DNA of 64,000 nt from Symsagittifera roscoffensis (taxonomy: Eukaryota; Xenacoelomorpha; Acoela; Convolutidae), in NCBI RefSeq assembly GCF_963678635.1, contig NC_087068.1, positions 992,001 to 1,056,000 on the forward strand, read 5' to 3'. The notes beneath the pieces are model-generated. The model worked only from the letters and a program-made list of their open reading frames with translations. It was not told where the DNA came from and made no database searches. Shown here in pieces: positions 52,801-59,050 of the stretch (the first letter of the stretch is position 1; every line of letters begins with the position of its first letter). The translations under genes and the position numbers were made by a program.

Positions 52801-53181
52801 CAATACCTTTTGAATTATATAAAAAGATTCCGTCAAAGATGGCTCAGTAAAAAGTCGAAATTTTTCGATAGAAAAAACCCACCCCGATCCCCCCCGATCA
52901 CGTTACATTCGTTAATAAAGTCGGAACAATGATAAAGGTAGTCCATGGAAGAAAACAGAAGTGAAATGTGGATTGTTTGTGTATTTATATGTACCGTGTG
53001 CTGTTGGAGGAGACAGTGGATGCAATACCGTGTGCTGTGGACTCGGAGATGAGAGACTTGAGAGTCTTCTGCACACTCATCCTCGTCCTCACTTCTCCCC
53101 CCTCCCCCTCCCCCTCCCCATCCCCATCATCCTTGCCACCATCCTCTTCCTCTATCTCTCCTCCATCCTCCTCTAGTGCAC
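22751..53181 (-). CDS. DEG/ENaC-family sodium channel subunit (multi-exon, partial)
   Basis: This entry covers the whole locus; exons are listed separately. Ten exons on the minus strand join with matching phases into about 500 residues. Motifs appear in family order: HG motif, TM1, FP.VT.C, YGNCFTF, a palm segment with GLALTV and GIKIAVHD, then Y-x4-C-x3-C-x8-C-x-C. DEG/ENaC proteins are trimeric, amiloride-sensitive cation channels of the plasma membrane, gated by acid, peptide or force depending on the branch; the gating ligand here cannot be read from sequence. Intron lengths are about 11,170, 259, 8,400, 99, 7,220, 351, 1,075, 193 and 155 bp, the largest being full of transposons. The start, the last extracellular cysteines, TM2 and the C-terminus are not found. 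It could be a live gene whose 3' exons lie left of the window, or one broken by the 21-kb array. The intact splice sites and open frames of all ten exons argue that it was functional recently. Confidence 0.85.
23033..23128 (-). CDS. DEG/ENaC exon 9
   Basis: This 96-nt exon (32 codons, phase 0-0) has acceptor TTGTTCTAG and donor AAAG|GTAAGC. It begins KVLKRG and ends in ISYDRK, whose Tyr starts the cysteine signature completed by exon 10. It corresponds to the family region leading from the palm to the C-rich thumb/palm junction, where many members have a conserved Cys (here MEC). The intron to exon 10 is only about 155 bp. Confidence 0.82.
23322..23488 (-). CDS. DEG/ENaC exon 8 (palm domain)
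   Basis: This 167-nt exon has acceptor CAACTGCAG and donor AGCAAG|GTCACT; the donor is the weakest in the gene. It encodes [15 protein letters not shown], then [10 protein letters not shown], and ends in ESMIQFSK. The G-L-x-L-x-V and G-x-x-x-x-x-H-D patterns and the closing I-x-F-x-K match the conserved DEG/ENaC block that follows the YGNC motif. The first codon (Gly) is split with exon 7. Confidence 0.88.
23489..24563 (-). other. Intron 7 with a foldback of CAGTC/GAGTCGCG motifs
   Basis: This intron has no gene. From about 23,840 to 24,380 it carries degenerate copies of a motif close to GAGTCGCGCCGCCAGTC in both orientations. A nested inverted repeat is clear: AGTCTTTTTTTGAGTCGC at 24065-24082 pairs with GCGACTCAAGAAAAGACT at 24201-24218. 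Inside it, TTAAGTATCGCCGACAGTC pairs with ACTTAAGAAAAGACTGACG. The GC-rich motif stands out in an AT-rich intron and looks like a decayed foldback transposon. Confidence 0.6.
24564..24667 (-). CDS. DEG/ENaC exon 7 (YGNC motif)
   Basis: This 104-nt exon has acceptor ACGTTTCAG and donor AATAAAG|GTACAC. It encodes [18 protein letters not shown] and then a Pro/Gly-rich turn ending in PSYNK. The YGNCFTF heptad is the diagnostic signature of DEG/ENaC channels (family consensus yGnCytF). The spacing to the preceding LPCDH of exon 6 also fits the family (C-x(n)-F...YGNC). This is the strongest single piece of evidence for the gene's identity. Confidence 0.95.
25019..25199 (-). CDS. DEG/ENaC exon 6 (finger/extracellular domain)
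   Basis: This 181-nt exon has acceptor TAGCATTTCAG and donor CACAC|GTAAGC. The nearby GGCTCAG is a second AG, but it would break the phase. It encodes an acidic segment ([18 protein letters not shown]) and ends [17 protein letters not shown]. The C-x(n)-C pair just before the YGNC exon corresponds to the conserved L-x-x-C-x-x-x-x-x-x-C segment of the family. The split Thr codon at its end is completed by exon 7. Confidence 0.88.
25200..25535 (-). other. Intron 5, first 300 bp
   Basis: This is AT-rich intronic sequence between exon 6 and the 25-bp minisatellite. I see no motif or element in it. Confidence 0.5.
25536..28560. repeat. 25-bp minisatellite with an inverted block
   Basis: The unit ATGCTATCAATATTGCTATCA plus ATCG (25 bp) repeats from about 25,536 to 27,330 and from about 27,816 to 28,560. 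It is interrupted by unique DNA (27,330-27,565) and an inverted block (27,566-27,815). Unit variants (ACCAATAG, ATAAATCG, AAATTG, GATATC) recur in the same order over several hundred bases, so blocks of units were duplicated together. Each unit holds two short palindromes, ATCGAT and CAATATTG. Frames of 25 aa (3 units) stay open for up to 151 codons but have no protein-like character. The array lies inside intron 5 of the channel gene. Confidence 0.95.
27575..28060. repeat. Long hairpin within the 25-bp array
   Basis: At about 27,812-27,818 the unit orientation flips head to head (GATTGATAT, AGT, TGATATCAATC). The block 27,575-27,812 is the reverse complement of units such as those on its right, so a stem of roughly 240 bp with a loop of only a few bases could form. 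The unit order in the arm (GATATC, ACCAATCC, ATAAATCG and so on) is close but not identical to that on the other side, which implies some age. Confidence 0.8.
28561..28970. repeat. Foldback/MITE with 20-bp terminal inverted repeats
   Basis: TGTTGGAGGGACCGAATGCT at 28561-28580 is matched by AGCATTCGGTCCCTACAGCA at 28951-28970 (18 of 20 bases pair). Inside the ends, TGAAATTT and ACAAATTTCA continue the pairing weakly. The 410-bp element has no transposase ORF, so it is non-autonomous. It abuts the end of the 25-bp array exactly, so it may have inserted in the array. I could not see a target duplication. Confidence 0.65.
28971..32423 (-). other. Intron 5, remaining non-coding part
   Basis: No exon or recognisable ORF is supported here. 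The motif TTATCATACAATTYCATA (and its reverse) recurs at about 29,310-29,390, 29,515-29,560, 30,035-30,080 and 30,115-30,135, and again in intron 1 at about 51,020. It is probably part of an old dispersed repeat. A cluster of GTACTAGTAC palindromes is listed separately. The rest is AT-rich. Confidence 0.5.
30840..30940. repeat. Cluster of GTACTAGTAC palindromes
   Basis: The 10-bp palindrome GTACTAGTAC occurs three times within 70 bp (30866-30875, 30893-30902 and 30925-30934), with further GGTA/TACC half-sites between. The stretch could fold on itself in several ways. It may be a decayed element terminus or a protein-binding cluster; nothing around it decides. Confidence 0.7.
32424..32573 (-). 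CDS. DEG/ENaC exon 5
   Basis: This 150-nt exon has acceptor GTCATTTCAG and donor GGCCG|GTGAGA, both strong. It encodes a Tyr-rich acidic stretch ([20 protein letters not shown]) and then [16 protein letters not shown]. It belongs to the extracellular finger, the least conserved part of the family, so identity rests on position and phase between exons 4 and 6. Codon GC content is clearly higher than in the surrounding introns. Confidence 0.75.
32673..32861 (-). CDS. DEG/ENaC exon 4
   Basis: This exon has acceptor TTTCATTATAG and encodes [19 protein letters not shown], then [20 protein letters not shown]. The split first codon with exon 3 gives Trp. Two donors are possible. One at 32673 (TTTCAA|GTAAAC) gives 189 nt. 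One at 32709 (TCATCAG|GTGTTA) gives 153 nt. Both leave the same phase for exon 5; I favour the first because GTAAAC is the better donor. The two Cys probably belong to the extracellular disulfide network. Confidence 0.75.
32891..34864. mobile_element. TA-flanked TIR element (non-autonomous, ~2 kb)
   Basis: The ends CCCGCACCGGAGTTCCATG (32891) and the reverse complement CATGGAACTCCGGTGCGGG (ending 34864) are identical, and each is flanked by TA, as in Tc1/mariner-type insertions. Subterminal regions at both ends hold many copies of ATAATCGATTATAA-like palindromes (32905-33120 and 34645-34830). The centre (33350-34550) holds about fifteen copies of GCGGAATCCGC or its variants in both orientations. 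No transposase is encoded: the longest frame (114 codons, minus, 33129-33473) has no motif. It lies in intron 3 of the channel gene. Confidence 0.8.
34867..35328 (-). other. Intron 3 segment, non-coding
   Basis: AT-rich sequence between two related TIR elements. I see no gene, repeat or motif that can be supported. Confidence 0.4.
35329..36248. mobile_element. Decayed relative of the TA-flanked TIR element
   Basis: The right end (ACTCCGGTGTGGGCACT at about 36232-36248, preceded by ATAATCGATTATTATCC) is clearly related to the 32891-34864 element. The left end (ACTCGCATCGAGCGCCCC at about 35328) is more diverged. AATCGATTATAA-type palindromes occur near both ends (35400-35550 and 36035-36160). 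The centre is C-rich (35760-35990) and non-coding. Boundaries are approximate. Confidence 0.55.
36459..36985. mobile_element. Third, truncated copy of the TIR element family
   Basis: A left end with CACCCGCACCGAGCAC at about 36458 is followed by AACAATCGATTATAATAG and TTTTTGAGAAGTT. The order and spacing match positions 35,460-35,720 of the preceding copy in the same orientation. No right end is visible before the BEL/Pao relic begins, so it is probably truncated or interrupted. Confidence 0.5.
36986..39600 (+). pseudogene. Decayed BEL/Pao retrotransposon gag-pol
   Basis: Broken frames on the plus strand follow the BEL/Pao order. There is a gag zinc-knuckle region with [18 protein letters not shown] (about 37040-37100), and a protease-to-RT linker with [11 protein letters not shown] (about 37630). 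The RT N-terminus has [11 protein letters not shown] (about 37950) and [11 protein letters not shown] (about 38150), and the RT core has LRFLWP and FGAK (to about 38440). An integrase HHCC finger runs from AHCECMHLG to CFLCRR (38495-38630). The integrase core contains NPPSAPHF (about 39000). The C-terminal part has [17 protein letters not shown] and RPAAKL (to about 39570). Stops and frameshifts are scattered throughout. The region between RT FGAK and the integrase finger, where YxDD and RNase H belong, is missing. It is dead and lies in intron 3, opposite in orientation to the channel. LTRs were not recognised. Confidence 0.85.
39601..41257 (-). other. Intron 3 segment after exon 3, non-coding
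   Basis: No exon is supported. It contains the GGGGCGGAT dispersed repeat at 40022-40375 (listed separately) and otherwise AT-rich sequence. At 41176-41210 there is a short GTAAA/AAGTAAAG microrepeat. Confidence 0.5.
40022..40375. repeat. Dispersed repeat with AGGGGCGGAT-like ends
   Basis: It begins AGGGGCGGATTTATGGAGG and a long G run, and ends TAGATCCTCCCCTGG, giving imperfect inverted ends (AGGGGMGGATYTA). The body has a characteristic order: GGAGCGCGCGCC, GCCCAAACACGGCG and AACAATTTGGTCGACC. Decayed relatives with the same order lie at about 41890-42145, 49090-49350 and 50340-50640, and weakly at about 810-915. It is probably a non-autonomous DNA transposon family in this genome. Confidence 0.6.
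41258..41322 (-). CDS. DEG/ENaC exon 3
   Basis: This is a short 65-nt exon with acceptor CTCGTTTTAG and a perfect donor CCACT|GTGAGT. It encodes [21 protein letters not shown]. Its first base completes the Leu codon from exon 2 and its last base starts the Trp codon finished by exon 4. Being short, it has no family motif of its own. The splice sites and phase agreement support it. Confidence 0.75.
41582..41821 (-). CDS. DEG/ENaC exon 2 (TM1 and FP.VT.C motif)
   Basis: This 240-nt exon has acceptor TGGTTGTAG and donor CCACT|GTAAGT. It encodes [15 protein letters not shown], the first membrane span with the family W, and then [18 protein letters not shown] and [14 protein letters not shown]. 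The span followed by Y-x-x-F and F-P-x-V-T-x-C is the hallmark of the DEG/ENaC N-terminal half. The exon ends in an Asn/His-rich loop ([14 protein letters not shown]). Its first base completes an Arg codon with exon 1, so exon 1 to exon 2 reads HG...R-SLFW as in the family. Confidence 0.93.
41890..42145. repeat. Copy of the AGGGGC-type dispersed repeat
   Basis: The stretch has GGGAAGCGCGTGCC, GCGTGCCCAAAAACGC and CCAATTTGATCGAACTG, and ends in TCCACGATCAGCCCCTG, in the same order as the 40022-40375 repeat. It abuts the 5' side of exon 2 inside intron 1. It is non-coding. Confidence 0.5.
42425..47620 (+). pseudogene. Decayed AT-rich Ty3/gypsy-type element with an envelope-like region
   Basis: Strongly AT-rich broken frames run on the plus strand. 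After a possible primer-binding stretch (TGGCGCAGAATC, about 42433) and an unassigned gag-like part, reverse transcriptase is visible: [14 protein letters not shown] and [12 protein letters not shown] (43640-43790), then YLDDVFIQS as the YxDD box (about 43944), then [11 protein letters not shown] (about 44080). RNase H and its tail follow (44390-44770, ending in a GKN...PDTLSRN-like stretch). From about 45,540 to 47,350 an envelope-like region is suggested by a YDCE segment, [15 protein letters not shown] and [12 protein letters not shown], and a later [10 protein letters not shown] see no integrase between RNase H and this region. Dozens of stops make it dead. It lies in intron 1. Confidence 0.75.
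47621..49085 (+). other. Non-coding; possible LTR remnants
   Basis: This follows the AT-rich retroelement. I see no motif-bearing frame. The stretches at about 47,680-47,820 and 48,780-49,070 (the latter with GAATAAAAGCC) could be decayed LTRs, but no matching partner copy was found, so this is only a suggestion. Confidence 0.35.
49090..49350. repeat. Copy of the dispersed 'CAAATTTTC..GCCCC' repeat
   Basis: The order AACTTTGAAAAATTCCC, GTGCCAGGAGAAGCC, AACAAAATTC, TTTGCCCCTC and TCTGCTCCTGC resembles the 40022-40375 repeat family in its right half. It is short, decayed and non-coding. Confidence 0.4.
49351..50335 (-). other. Intron 1 segment, non-coding
   Basis: AT-rich intronic sequence. 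The longest open frames are 65-68 codons and have no recognisable motif. I see no repeat, exon or regulatory signal here. Confidence 0.45.
50336..50640. repeat. Copy of the AGGGGC-type dispersed repeat
   Basis: It contains GGCACCTGTGGCGCCAATG (compare GTCTGTGGCGCCAATAAG at 40179), then GTGACCAAAACGGC, AATCAAGTTGGTCGCC and a right end with GTCCGCTCC. The shared GTGGCGCCAAT segment and the order of blocks tie it to the 40.0-40.4 kb copy. Non-coding, in intron 1. Confidence 0.55.
51410..51870. repeat. Dispersed repeat, copy 1 of a direct pair
   Basis: This segment begins AACAAGACTGCTTGTATCA and contains GTGAAAATCATCCCCACA, ACAAATCAAATATGGCAAAT, and CGCGCGTTAATTGTCCCAAA. A diverged copy in the same orientation lies at 52404-52870. 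The pair is about 990 bp apart and encloses the foldback at 51950-52150. The pair could be old LTRs or two insertions of one repeat; no coding remnant lies between them. Confidence 0.75.
51950..52150. repeat. Foldback with ~50-bp arms
   Basis: Positions 51997-52047 and 52063-52113 pair over about 50 bp with few mismatches (GATGGACTGAT against ATCAGTCCATC at the apex). The loop is only about 15 bp. Weaker pairing continues outward (TGTGCAATTAGC against TTAATTGCACA). It is probably a small foldback transposon or a recent inverted duplication. Confidence 0.75.
52404..52870. repeat. Dispersed repeat, copy 2 of a direct pair
   Basis: Homologous to 51410-51870 (AACAAGACTGCTCGTATCA, ATCATCCCCACAAACGCC, CGCGCGTTAATTGTCCCAAA). 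It has a small number of substitutions and indels relative to copy 1. Confidence 0.75.
52995..53181 (-). CDS. DEG/ENaC N-terminal exon with HG motif (exon 1 as seen)
   Basis: This 187-nt exon has acceptor TTTCCCTGCAG and donor CACACG|GTACAT. It encodes an acidic Glu/Asp/Gly tract ([19 protein letters not shown]), then [20 protein letters not shown] and STVSSNST. The S-T-A-H-G motif is the conserved cytoplasmic HG gating motif that precedes TM1. The last two bases (CG) join the first base of exon 2 to give Arg, exactly as the family needs. Translation may start at the Met before SVQK, or in an upstream exon joined at the acceptor; no Met lies further upstream in this frame. The upstream exon was not found. 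Confidence 0.88.
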
Positions 53182-53540
53182 CTGCAGGGAAACAATGAAT
53201 GTCAAGTTGCGTCTTCCTTCAGGGCAGTTTCTGCTCTTACCAAGAAGACCGAATGGCCTAAAACTAAACTAGCCAATCATAATTCAGCTTTTGCAAATCT
53301 AACTAAAGGTGGCGAGTCTCGCGGTTTTCTAAAAGTGACATCAAGTAAACATTATGTGTTTGGTCCATGACGGAACATGCATCTAAATGCCAACACTTAT
53401 TCTTGTTGAGTTCTTGTTCCGGACGAGCTGTGGTTCAAAATACGTAAAACGTGAAAACAGCATATTTGTTCACTTAATTACCTAGAGGTTACACGTAATG
53501 AAAATTGTACTTTGTGAAATGTGTACTTAAAGAGACATCG

Positions 53541-53600
53541 CTTGTTGAACATGGTGCCTACGCCTCTCAATCACAAGGTCGGCGGTTCCACGCCATTGGT
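53541..53600 (+). repeat. tRNA-derived SINE head
   Basis: The string TGCCTACGCCTCTCAATCAC, then AAGGTCGGCGGTTCCACGCC, has the anticodon-arm and B-box (GGTTCxAxxCC) order typical of tRNA-derived SINEs with the 'CTCTCAATCACAAGGTCGGCGGTTC' type of head. There is no complete acceptor stem or folded tRNA cloverleaf, so I do not call a tRNA gene. The SINE body is not delimited. Confidence 0.6.
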
Positions 53601-53639
53601 GCTAAGCCTGGTCAATCAAATTTTTGAAATTTTTAAAAC

Positions 53640-54760
53640 TTATTTTCGAACGAGAAAGCTGAGACCGTCAAAATATATCAAGTTTTGATCCAAAAAATTA
53701 AAGCATGTCTGAACTGCGTTCAGCAGGGTTGAACAAGTTTTCCTTGAGTCGAGAAAGTCGAAACATAGCAAAATTTGATTGAGAAATCGAACCACGGAGA
53801 GATTTGGTCGATACTGTCGAAACATAAGTCGCCTACATCGGCCCTGGTACCTGTTTGTTGCTCAAAAGGGGGCAAATTTTTGAATTCCGTGAACTATCCA
53901 ACAAATGCCTGCTATGTTAGTGCAGTATAGTTCAAGGACCACCTGCAATTATTGCTGCGATGAGTTCTCGATTCGAGATTTTAAACCTACTTTGAAGCAA
54001 GATTTGAGCCGTTTGAGTGATTTTTTAGATGATTGCGCTCAAAGAAGTCTTTATTCAAACTGAGCGATTTGAGTGAGCGGCTTTTTCATAAAAACCGCTA
54101 AAAAACTTACCTAGATTCTTACCTACATCTTTTGTTTCTTAATTTATTTTGATTTATTTTAACGTTTGATTTTTTTAACATTCGTTTGATTCGTTTGATT
54201 TTTTTAAGCATATCTAAAGATTGCACCAGAATTTGAATTTCATTAATACCTAAGAAAAGTCCTTGGCGGAAAAGGGGCTAAAATTTTTGTGACATTTGTT
54301 TAGGTCAGTCAACTTTCGAAAAAATGCAGAATATTTACGCTTGTGACGGTTTGTATTCAGATGAAACTCGGCGATAACTAAAAAATTAGTTTCTACCGAA
54401 AAAAAATGATCTCTTTAACTTTTATCTGAAAAAAAGATCAAATATTTTTACAATTTTTATTCCAAAGTTGGTGAATTCTTACAAATATGGTGGATGTGAT
54501 AAGACTTTATTACAACCATTTCGACCGTAATCTGGTTTGTTTCGCCCAGCTCCACCAAAATTCGTTATAATTAGACCCTCTGAACCAAATTCGGGTGTTT
54601 TTTGGCGTCTCAACCAAAAAAAGTTTGATCGACTGTGCTCGACTCAAACTAGATGTTTTAAACGTATGAACAAAACTTGGGCATGTTTCAACTTTCTCAA
54701 CAAAATATGTGATCTGCTGTGCTCAACCCAAGCCGGAAACTTGTGCAATTAGTCAATCAA
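53640..54760. repeat. Decayed inverted pair (about 180-220 bp arms)
   Basis: The minus strand of 53640-53830 and the plus strand of 54530-54760 share an order of short blocks (MFR..P, CF.FL, CST.., CFNFL in translation; TCGACT and CAACTTTCT in DNA). The similarity is loose. The two are about 700 bp apart in opposite orientation. They may be two copies of an old dispersed repeat. Confidence 0.4.
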
Positions 54761-56680
54761 AAATGGGTAGTTTATATGGCACCGGGTTAACCAAATTTTT
54801 GTCCTACAATTTTTCAAATATAAAAAAAATATTTGTCATATAGCTCCATATAATTCCATACGTACAGAAAATTATATAAAATGTCTTCATAAAAATTGTA
54901 TGGCGAGCTCTTTTCCGAGTTAATGTTTTCCGAGTTTTGCTAAGTTTTTTGTGTTCTGTCCGAAAATAAAATCAGCAAGGTTTTTCCCAAAAACCACAAA
55001 AGGTTGTTTGAAAACGTACATAAGCATATCCATTGGAGACTTTCTATTGGAGTTTTATTTTAAGTCTCCGGATGTTTCATGGCGCAGTCAGCAGGCGTAA
55101 ATTCTGATGACAGAACAGAAATAATAGGAGTACCAGCATGCTGGGAAAACCTTCCCCATAACCCCTATCCATAAAAAAATTAGATGTGACAATTCTTTTT
55201 GGCAATCTCGCCAAAAGAAGGATGTGATCCTAATTTCCTACTTTCACCACCAGAAACAGTACACGACGACCCCCCAACCATGCTAGAGTCAGTGCCAGCC
55301 TCAGAATAATCAGAAGACGCAAACAACAGAGGGGCAACCGACACCGCTTTTGTTCCGAGAAACAACGAAGCGAACAAACAACGAAGGAGAAAAGGTGAAG
55401 TATAGGGACTAACAGTTATTTATTACCATGAAGCCGATTTTTCGCACTTGGTTATGAGGAGAAAAACAATTTCTTCAACAAAATCTAAATATAATCTGAG
55501 TATAGTGCATTTTTGTGATTTTATAGCCTTTGTGAAATACTATTCAAAAAAAAACTATACAGTGAAGAGGATACAACTTTACAATGCATATTCGAGACCT
55601 ATTTATTGCAAAAATGAAAATTTCCGAGATTGAACGGGAACTGTGCGTTAGACCGGGGCAACGATAGATGACACCTTGAAAGCTACTTTACTCCAAGAAA
55701 AGGATTACAAAACAGCTAGTGTCCTACGAAGACAGAACGCTTTCGGTAACCATAGTGCTAATCAAAATTTCAAGATTAAACATGAACCAACCATGTCAAT
55801 ACAATCCAAAAAAGGTAACTCCAGGAAAGAAAGTCGGAAAATTAATCATTAAAATCATCAAACATCGGTAAATTCAATTTCATAAGCTATTTTTTGTGGC
55901 ATTAAATTAGCCCCTGAACATAGAGACAAGTATGCTACTCCAACAGTAAATTGTAACTTATGTGAGAAAAATGGCCAATTTGCTACTTGTTGCAATTCTG
56001 CAAAACCACAAGTTGACAACGTCGCGTCAGATTAGGTTGAAGAGGAAATGACAAATCTAATCGACTCAGACAGCGAGCCAGAGTATTCGGTGCTCAGATT
56101 CAGGAACAGCCTCATGAAGAAAACTCGGTCAAGGAATTAGAGATTATAAGCACAGCAACTGGCAGAACGAACAGCCTCAGAGTCACCATTAAGCGAAAAA
56201 CTTACTATTCAGTACAACCAGTAACACGGGTAGCCCAGAATCATTCGTCGATAAGAACACAACAGATGTCTTACTAAGGAAGAACTCGAACGCAAAATGT
56301 CCAACAATTGATAAACACCTAACTTCAATATCATATGAAGATTATAACCTCAAGGCATTCAAAATATTCGGAAACTTAGTGGTCGACATCAGCTCGAACG
56401 GCTGGATAATGAAGAAAACCAGATTCCTAATATCGGAAAATAGAATGAGGTGCTTCGGGGATAATATATTCAACCACACCTAAGAATCGTAACAAAACAG
56501 ATGAAGCCACACCCAAAAACAGTAGCCAAGATTAGTGAGCCAGAAAAACTACGACAATCAGAAGTTTTCAAGAATTGGAAAGGGTACTACATAAAAAAGT
56601 GCAGAGATCGTTTTAACAGGATAGGCAAGCCAAACAACCCCATTGTCCACACACTTTTTAATTCACCCTCAATACCTAAT

Positions 56681-56911
56681 CGAGAGAAAGGCAGACGTGT
56701 TTTAATTCATATACAAGAGAAAGTGAGAGCTGAGGTAGAGAAACAAATAAAGAAGAGGCACATCATTAAACGCAATAAGTGTACTAGTGACCATTTCAGG
56801 GCCGCTAGTACACTAATCCAGTTTCATGATGTGCCTCTCCTTTATTAGTGTCTCTATCTCAGCTCCCACTTTCTCTTGGAAGGGAAATGGAAGACGTCTG
56901 CCTTTCTCTCG
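56681..56911. repeat. ~100-bp inverted duplication inside the decayed pol
   Basis: CGAGAGAAAGGCAGACGT at 56681 reappears reversed as ACGTCTGCCTTTCTCTCG ending at 56911. Pairing continues inward (CAAGAGAAAGTGAGAGCTGA with TCAGCTCCCACTTTCTCTTG; AGAGGCACATCAT with ATGATGTGCCTCT) to a centre near 56796. The RT frame enters this hairpin and must be disrupted by it. Confidence 0.85.
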
Positions 56912-58199
56912 AATGATTAATAAATTAATTATAGTAGTGAATACAGCAAAAAAGAATGGGTCAGTAAAGCTAGCAATGGACGCCAAACCAATGAAAGATC
57001 AAACATACATGCATAAACTCCAGGAGTCCAACTTATTAGAAATACTAGAATCAACGGCCTAAATCAATAGATCAGAATCAGAGGGAAACGTTTGGTTCAC
57101 ATTTTTAGATTTCAAAAACGCATTTAGTTTGTAACATTTAGATGAATCCATCAGGAAACAATACAACATTAGCATCGTAAGTGCGGAACTCACGGTTACA
57201 TACAGATTCAAGATAAGTTTTTACGGCTTCACTGACATTCCAGAAGGTAATTGAGTACACATTCAGTTGTATTCCAGGTTTGTTCTGTTTTCGAGGTTTT
57301 CTAGACGATACACTAATTGTGACCAAAGATGATATTTTGAACCAGAACAGGACGTTCAAAGAAGTACTAAGGAGAACAGATACAGAATGATTCGCCTTAA
57401 AGTTAAGCAATTGCGAATTTTCCAAAAAGTCTCTTACGTGATTAGGATTTGAATCTGATGCAGTTGGTATACGATCAAAACATTCTAAACTAAAAGCATA
57501 ACTAACCCCATCAAAAACTCTGGAGCAATTCAGATCTTTTGTGAGGGAACTAAATCACGTTTCACATTTTAAACTAATTTTACAGATGACGACAGAAGCT
57601 TTAAGTTCATCTTTAAAACTAAGTGATGAGCTAAACTTTGTTGGGGAGAAAGCCAGGGCGAAGCATTCAGAACAATCTGAAGGAAGATTAGTGATATCGC
57701 TAAAACATATCATTACAATGCAGCTAGAAAATCGAGAGTAAAATGCAATGCCAGTCAAAAGGGACTAGGAGCTGTGTTTAGGCAGGAAGTCGAACCTGCG
57801 ATTTGGGTGCCAATCGCATTCACCTCAGGATCTTTGAATGCCGCCTATTGAATATATAGAACGAATGAATTGAAATTAATTGCTGTAGACCGGTCATGCG
57901 AGTGTTTCAGAAAATACTTATTAGGAAATCGATTGCATGTTCCAACCGGCCATAAACCCATCATATCAGCGCTCACAGAAAATAAAGGAAATAGAACAAA
58001 ACAATCTAGGCTCATAAGATGGACAGACAGATTGCTGTCAATCGACTATACCATCTCCCACATAGCAGGAGAGAAAATTGGCATAGTTGATTATTTGTCA
58101 AGGGACCCAAAGTTACCTGCTCCTTCGACATCAAGTTACGGTGAACAATTTGTTATCAGATCAATCAGAAACTTTGACGCAGCTTGTCAAAACATGTCA

Positions 58200-59050
58200 T
58201 AGGCAAACTCATGAAGTCGCAAGACGGCATCGAATTAGAAGATATCAGCAGCATCGAATCAAATCTCAGTACCATCACCATAAGAGGGCGTCGTCGATGA
58301 AAGTATCAAATTCAACCGATCAGATACGTTCCGCCAATTTCCCATGGGACCACTAGAGGGCGGCGAATTATCGGACAAAATTTTCGACCCTTCAGGAAGC
58401 GATGCGTGTATTATGCAAATTTATGCATTGATTTTCATCAATCACAGAACAGCATCGCTCATTCAGTTAGTTCGACTCGAAGTTCATTGTTTCCGATCTT
58501 ATTGTTCAATTCAATCAACCATAGTCTTGTCAGTTTTACAATAACTGCCAAATTTTGCCTTGTTTCTAATTCACAAACTATAAATTCTAATCTAATTCAT
58601 TCAGTCAAATCTCATTTTCAATTTTTTAACCCTAATCCATTTTTAACATTTTGAAGTTACTTGAAGTTTTTTATGCCCGAATCTTCACAATCCAAAATTA
58701 CTACTAATTTTCAGAAAATTTTATCTGAAAACAAATTCAATTTACCCTCGGTATCTGAGAGAGTAGTCAGAAATCTCAAACGGAAAGCAAAAAGCCCAAA
58801 AAGGAGAATAGCCAAACTGTCACCGACGAACAATTTAAAGGTAAGAAACAATTACGCCAATGTGTTAGGGTCACTTAAGTTGAAGAGGTTCCAAAAGACA
58901 GCACGTCCTAAGTATAAGATCAAAAACGATATTAGCATTACCACGAGAAAGCAGCCGCTCGACGCTGAATTACTCCAACAACTAGTTTCAACTCGACGCT
59001 CCATTTACTCGACGCTGATTTATTGGGCAAACTAATTTCGGAGGACAGCC
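58200..59050 (+). other. Unassigned segment between RNase H and integrase remnants
   Basis: Between the LSRDP end of the RNase H part and the integrase finger lie about 850 bp without recognised motif. A 124-codon frame (58661-59035) is rich in Lys/Arg and Ser. In the related minus-strand element the residues before the integrase finger are also poorly conserved, so this may be the normal pol linker with an insertion. I cannot decide. Confidence 0.4.

Larger units (their letters stand above)
53182..55077. other. Upstream region of the channel gene; repeats, no gene seen
   Basis: No coding exon is supported. The region contains a tRNA-like SINE head (53541-53600) and a decayed inverted pair (53640-53830 and 54530-54760), each listed separately. 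It should hold the promoter or first exon of the channel gene if exon 1 as seen is not the first, but I could not recognise either. Confidence 0.45.

Noticed and set aside
53541-53600. A functional tRNA gene
   Set aside because: A B-box-like string is present, but the acceptor stem and D arm do not form. It fits a SINE head better.
55180-55377. 65-codon minus-strand frame with a Ser/Ala-rich sequence
   Set aside because: It lies antisense to the presumed gag leader of the plus-strand gypsy element and has no support.
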